This document shows, piece by piece, positions 61,235 through 64,000 of a stretch of 64,000 nt of DNA. The translations under genes and the position numbers were made by a program. The notes under the pieces were generated by a model, which did not search any database, was not told the origin of the DNA, and worked only from the letters and a program-made list of their open reading frames with translations. Within the stretch, counting starts at the first letter, position 1. Each line of letters starts with the position of its first letter. Origin of the DNA: Nocardia brevicatena NBRC 12119 (GTDB lineage: Bacteria; Actinomycetota; Actinomycetes; Mycobacteriales; Mycobacteriaceae); assembly GCF_000308495.1 (NCBI RefSeq), contig NZ_BAFU01000073.1, positions 62,001 to 126,000 on the forward strand, read 5' to 3'.

Positions 61235-61482
61235 GCGGTACGGCCGTAATTGCGATTCGCGGCGTCTTCGACGGCAGCCCGGACGTCATCGTCGGTAACC
61301 GGCCCACCAAGCCCGATTTCCGGGATATCCCAGTCCCCCTCCCAGCGCCGAGCTCGCAGCGCGGCAATACGAAATGCTTCCCGGAAGTACTCGGACTCTG
61401 GCAGCCCCTCGCGCGCGGCGACTTCCTTGATGATCGTCAGATACTCCTCGTCGACCATGACTGTCGTCTTCTTCAGTGCCAT
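61231..61482 (-). CDS. vapB: Ribbon-helix-helix antitoxin VapB
   Basis: An 83-residue antitoxin. The N-terminal ALKKTTVMVDEEYLTIIKEVAAREGLPESEYFREAFRIAALR is a ribbon-helix-helix DNA-binding unit that should repress the vapBC promoter, and the acidic, Trp-containing C-terminus (RRWEGDWDIPEIGLGGPVTDDDVRAAVEDAA) is the usual toxin-binding arm. First gene of the pair. Confidence 0.9.
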   Translation of the reverse strand: MALKKTTVMVDEEYLTIIKEVAAREGLPESEYFREAFRIAALRARRWEGDWDIPEIGLGGPVTDDDVRAAVEDAANRNYGRTA

Positions 61483-61578
61483 ATGGTTATGGCACCCCCA
61501 CCAGCAGCCAGGCCGACCGGTTCTCTGGACTGCGAATCACCAAGGATGCGCATCTCCGCCCCACAGGCATGGAGGTCG

Positions 61579-61791
61579 TCAGCCCTGCGACCGAGCGAAC
61601 TTGCCGCTCAGAACACCTGCGGTGCAGGAATCCCATTCAGCCGGCGTGAAGAACAACGCCGGACCGGACGAGTTCTTCGAATCACGGACACCTATCAGAC
61701 CATCGACGAGGTAGGCAACCTCGACACAGTCCCCGCTCGGCTGGCTGTAGCTGCTCTTGAACCAGCTCGCACCGGACAAATCCCTGGTCAC
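61579..61791 (-). CDS. DUF397 protein
   Basis: A 70-residue DUF397 protein: LSGASWFKSSYSQPSGDCVEVAYLVDGLIGVRDSKNSSGPALFFTPAEWDSCTAGVLSGKF is diagnostic. Such genes always follow a DUF5753 helix-turn-helix regulator in actinomycetes, the pair acting in development or as a toxin-antitoxin-like module. Here the partner is 5'-truncated, leaving this gene possibly without its promoter. The start overlaps the partner's stop by 4 bp. Confidence 0.88.
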   Translation of the reverse strand: MTRDLSGASWFKSSYSQPSGDCVEVAYLVDGLIGVRDSKNSSGPALFFTPAEWDSCTAGVLSGKFARSQG

Positions 61792-62408
61792 GCGGCGTAC
61801 TCCTCTGCGATTTCCTGCACCAGTCGCCCGGTGTCGTTCTCACTCAACGCTACCTCGCGCAGGTTCTCCACCGCCGACCGATGGCGTTCGATGACACCTT
61901 CGTCTTCCAGGAACAACGCACCTGTGAAGCCTTCTACAAACACCACCGGAGGCTCCGGCATCCGATTGAGGTGCAGCGGCGGGAACTCGAACAAGGTGAA
62001 CGACTGGGCTATCAATCCGAAGTGCCCACCGACACCGAATGGGATCACGCGGATGGATATGTTCGACTGGCTGCCTGCGTTCGCTAGATTCCTCAATTGC
62101 TCGCTCATCACGCCTCGCCCCCCGACTTGGTGTCGCAATGCCGATTCCGAAAGCAACGCTTCCAGGGAGAAGTCCGAATCATAGGCCAGCCTGTGCTGTC
62201 GACGCGCGGTCGGCTCCAACCGCCGTTCTACGTCGACCGCAGACATGGTCGGGTCGGCAGTCTTTATAAGCCATCGGCGGTACTCAGGGGTTTGCAGCAA
62301 GCCTGGAAGCAACGTGAGTTGGAACACCGTCGTCGGGGGCACCAGCTGACCGAAAAGGCTCGAATCATGACGATGGAGAACGCGATCGGGGTGCGAAATC
62401 CTCGGCGT
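61788..62408 (-). pseudogene. 5'-truncated DUF5753 regulator
   Basis: The DUF5753 domain is intact from LFGQLVPPTTVFQLTLLPGLLQTPEYRRWLI to GRLVQEIAEEYAA, but the N-terminal helix-turn-helix (XRE) domain expected before it is absent. Upstream of about 62408 the frame only reads sequence antisense to the recombinase-like gene. No start codon with a ribosome site stands before the domain. A deletion or insertion event removed the 5' half. Confidence 0.8.
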
Positions 62409-63020
62409 CCACGGGCGATCGGCTATATCAGGGCCGATATCTCCGGTGATCACCAACCTCATCACGCGCACGATATCCGGCCCTTGGCTCGCCGACAGGG
62501 ATACAACCTGGTCTATCTCGTAAGACTTTGGCAGAACTCGGTTCCCAACCCGATGGACCACGTCCTCGGCATCGTCCGGTGTATCGATGCCACGGCACTG
62601 ATCGTGCCCGAATTGGCGCATGTGGACAATCGGCCCGAGCCGGTGTGCGATACCTGCCATCTGATCACCGTCAGCCCCGAGCAGTTTTGGGCGAAAATCG
62701 GTAGCCGTCCAGGGGGTTCGGCTCCCGAGCAGCGATGGTTTCCGGATCAGCACAGTGATCCCGGGCGATGGTTGAGTATCGGCGATGCGCATCGAATCAT
62801 GCAGATGCACAAGGAATGCCGCGCGCTGAACTGCCCACGCAAGGCCACCGCCCTGACGCGGCTGGTCGAGGCGGGTCGGCTCGTTCCGGCCAGGCTGAGC
62901 CCTCGGAAGCGGGCGGCCGAGCGCGGTATCCCGTTTCCCCGGCTCGAGCCCGACGGCATGATGACCACGGAGTCGCCGATAGTGCTACGGCGGCTGCTCG
63001 ACGGACTCGGACGGATATGA
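62367..63020 (+). CDS. Recombinase-fold-like protein of accessory DNA
   Basis: A 217-residue protein starting MTMENAIGVRNPRRPRAIGYIRADISG, with GYIRADISG and the following LARRQGYNLVYLVR resembling the N-terminal part of serine recombinases, but without the catalytic serine in usual context or a large C-terminal domain. The middle (ATALIVPELAHVDNRPEPVCDTCHLITVSPEQFWAKI) is also seen in nocardial genes of unknown role. The last part (KECRALNCPRKATALTRLVEAGRLVPA) contains a Cys pair. It overlaps the broken end of the DUF5753 gene on the other strand. The function is unclear. Confidence 0.6.
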   Translation: MTMENAIGVRNPRRPRAIGYIRADISGDHQPHHAHDIRPLARRQGYNLVYLVRLWQNSVPNPMDHVLGIVRCIDATALIVPELAHVDNRPEPVCDTCHLITVSPEQFWAKIGSRPGGSAPEQRWFPDQHSDPGRWLSIGDAHRIMQMHKECRALNCPRKATALTRLVEAGRLVPARLSPRKRAAERGIPFPRLEPDGMMTTESPIVLRRLLDGLGRI

Positions 63021-63021
63021 C

Positions 63022-63237
63022 ATGGCCGAACCTGTCGATCCTGCCCCGGAGTCCGATGTGCGGCTCACCGTGTTCCTGCACGGGCTGTGCATGGAGTACC
63101 GGGCCCGCGCGACGGCCGCGGCGCTGTTCGTTCCCGAGTGGACGGCTCTGTACGGAGCGCATGCGGCGGCCGTGACGGTCGACGACGGGCGGGACCTTCC
63201 GCGCCTGCCCTGCGAGCGTCTGTACCTGGGTCGATAA
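63022..63237 (+). CDS. Small hypothetical protein
   Basis: A 71-residue protein (MAEPVDPAPESDVRLTVFLHGLCMEYRARATAAALFVPEWTALYGAHAAAVTVDDGRDLPRLPCERLYLGR) starting one base after the stop codon of the recombinase-like gene. It has two cysteines and no recognisable domain. The tight spacing suggests co-expression with that gene. Confidence 0.55.
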   Translation: MAEPVDPAPESDVRLTVFLHGLCMEYRARATAAALFVPEWTALYGAHAAAVTVDDGRDLPRLPCERLYLGR

Positions 63238-63421
63238 CGGCCACCCGTCGGGTCCGACGGCATGCCGGCCGCCGAGCTACCCACGGCCATGGCTATCGGG
63301 TGGCAAACTGGAGGTGGCCCGTCGGGCAGCGGAGCCACGGAGGGCAGGTCTTCGCCGTATCGTGCGCTTCGGGCCGGCCGACCGGATCGCTTCCTCGTTC
63401 GAAGAAACGATATGGGGGTGT

Positions 63422-64000
63422 GTGGTGCGGATCCTCGTGGCGGGCGCGACCGGATATGTCGGGTCCCGGCTGGTATCGGTATTGCTGGAGATCGGGCATT
63501 CGGTGGTCGTCGCGAGCCGGTCGCCGCGCCGGGTGGCCCGCTACGGGTGGGCCGACCGCGTGGAGGCGGTGCGGCTGGACGTCGATGATCCGGCCGCCAT
63601 CCGGGCCGCGTTCGTCACCGTGGGCGATATCGACGTGGCCTACTACCTCATACACGACATCGGTGGTCACGCGTACACCACCGGCGACCGCCGCGCCGCC
63701 GAGAATTTCGCGCACGCGGCGCGCACGGCCGGGGTGCGGCGGATCGTGTACGCGGGCGGTTTCGTGCCGGCGGACGAGCAGCTGTCCCCGCATCTGCGCA
63801 GCCGCGCCGAGGTCGGGGAGGCATTGGCCGAGGGCGCGGAACTGGTGTGGCTGCGGGCCGCGATGATTCTCGGCGCCGGCTCGGCATCGTTCGAGATGAT
63901 GCGGTATCTGGCCGATCGGCTTCCGGTCGTGCCCTTGCCGGAATGGGTCGACAACGTCATGGACCCGATCTCGATCCGGGACGCGCTGTGGTATCTGGTC
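63422..64000 (+). CDS. NAD(P)-binding SDR/NmrA-type protein, C-terminus beyond the window
   Basis: The frame is open to the last base. The N-terminal 193 residues (from GTG 63422) start VVRILVAGATGYVGSRLVSVLLEIGHSVVVASRSPRRVARYGWADRVEAVRLDVDDPAAIRAAF, an atypical/extended SDR nucleotide fold with the GxTGxxG loop. DIDVAYYLIHDIGG, FAHAARTAGVRRIVYAGGF and WVDNVMDPISIRDALWYLV match actinobacterial NmrA/UbiH-linked SDRs. GTG 63425 is an alternative start. Substrate unknown. Confidence 0.75.
   Translation, partial: MVRILVAGATGYVGSRLVSVLLEIGHSVVVASRSPRRVARYGWADRVEAVRLDVDDPAAIRAAFVTVGDIDVAYYLIHDIGGHAYTTGDRRAAENFAHAARTAGVRRIVYAGGFVPADEQLSPHLRSRAEVGEALAEGAELVWLRAAMILGAGSASFEMMRYLADRLPVVPLPEWVDNVMDPISIRDALWYLV

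Noticed and set aside
1-64000. tRNA, rRNA or CRISPR arrays
   Set aside because: I saw no cloverleaf-like sequence with CCA-type end, no rRNA stretch and no regularly spaced repeat with unique spacers; the 23-bp-period array is contiguous and has no spacer structure.

Overview
The window is high-GC actinobacterial DNA from a mycolic-acid-containing member of the Mycobacteriales, most likely a Nocardia or close relative. Evidence: four MspA-type mycolate outer-membrane porins, an mprA-mprB-pepD-moaB2 block, a cvn conservon, DUF397/DUF5753 genes, and a gene order that follows (from memory) the Mycobacterium tuberculosis segment from pgi (Rv0946c) to moeA (Rv0994): pgi, chorismate mutase, uvrD1/pcrA, an M23 peptidase, sucC-sucD, an Rv0954 homologue, perM, purN-purH, then moaB2, pepD, mprB, mprA, and a 5-formyl-THF cyclo-ligase, galU and moeA.

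Layout. 1-3.5 kb: moeA (cut by the window edge), galU, 5-formyl-THF cyclo-ligase, an FmdB-type zinc ribbon and a SAF-domain protein. 3.5-6.8 kb: four MspA porins in an ABAB order, two copies of a two-gene unit. 7.1-7.8 kb: a Zur-type divergent promoter followed by zinc-free ribosomal proteins L31 (type B) and L32. 8.1-13.5 kb: a conservon (histidine kinase, roadblock, DUF742, small GTPase) ending in an MHYT-like membrane protein. 13.8-20.8 kb: mprAB, a frameshifted large protein, pepD, moaB2. 20.9-23.4 kb: a second zinc-starvation locus, with the hibernation-factor-recruiting GTPase mrf divergent from zinc-free L28, L33, S14 and S18. 23.5-42.5 kb: core metabolism and envelope genes (purHN, perM, sucCD, M23 peptidase, pcrA, chorismate mutase, aldehyde dehydrogenase, pgi, an acyltransferase-like protein). 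42.6-54.5 kb: enoyl-CoA hydratase, AidB-like dehydrogenase, an encapsulin nanocompartment with DyP peroxidase cargo, dfrA-thyA, cobF, a flavoprotein disulfide reductase, a carboxylesterase and an Fpg/Nei glycosylase. 54.5-64 kb: accessory DNA with a broken MocR/PdxR gene, a potassium channel preceded by a 23-bp-period repeat array, an erythromycin-esterase-like gene divergent from a TioE-like MerR regulator, a VapBC pair, a 5'-truncated DUF5753 gene, a recombinase-like fragment and a partial SDR.

The main discovery candidate is a 66-bp divergent promoter module that occurs twice in opposite orientation (7179-7244 and 22214-22279). Both copies keep the same two Zur-like boxes exactly 50 bp apart centre to centre and the same pair of opposed -35/-10 elements with 17-bp spacers. 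At one locus the module lies between mrf and the L28-L33-S14-S18 operon. At the other it lies between L31-L32 and the MspA porin array. This places the porins in the inferred zinc-starvation regulon, so that ribosome remodelling and outer-membrane permeability would respond to the same signal. A second regulatory link is a paired CTCTCAG repeat with 11-bp spacing upstream of both mprA and pepD.
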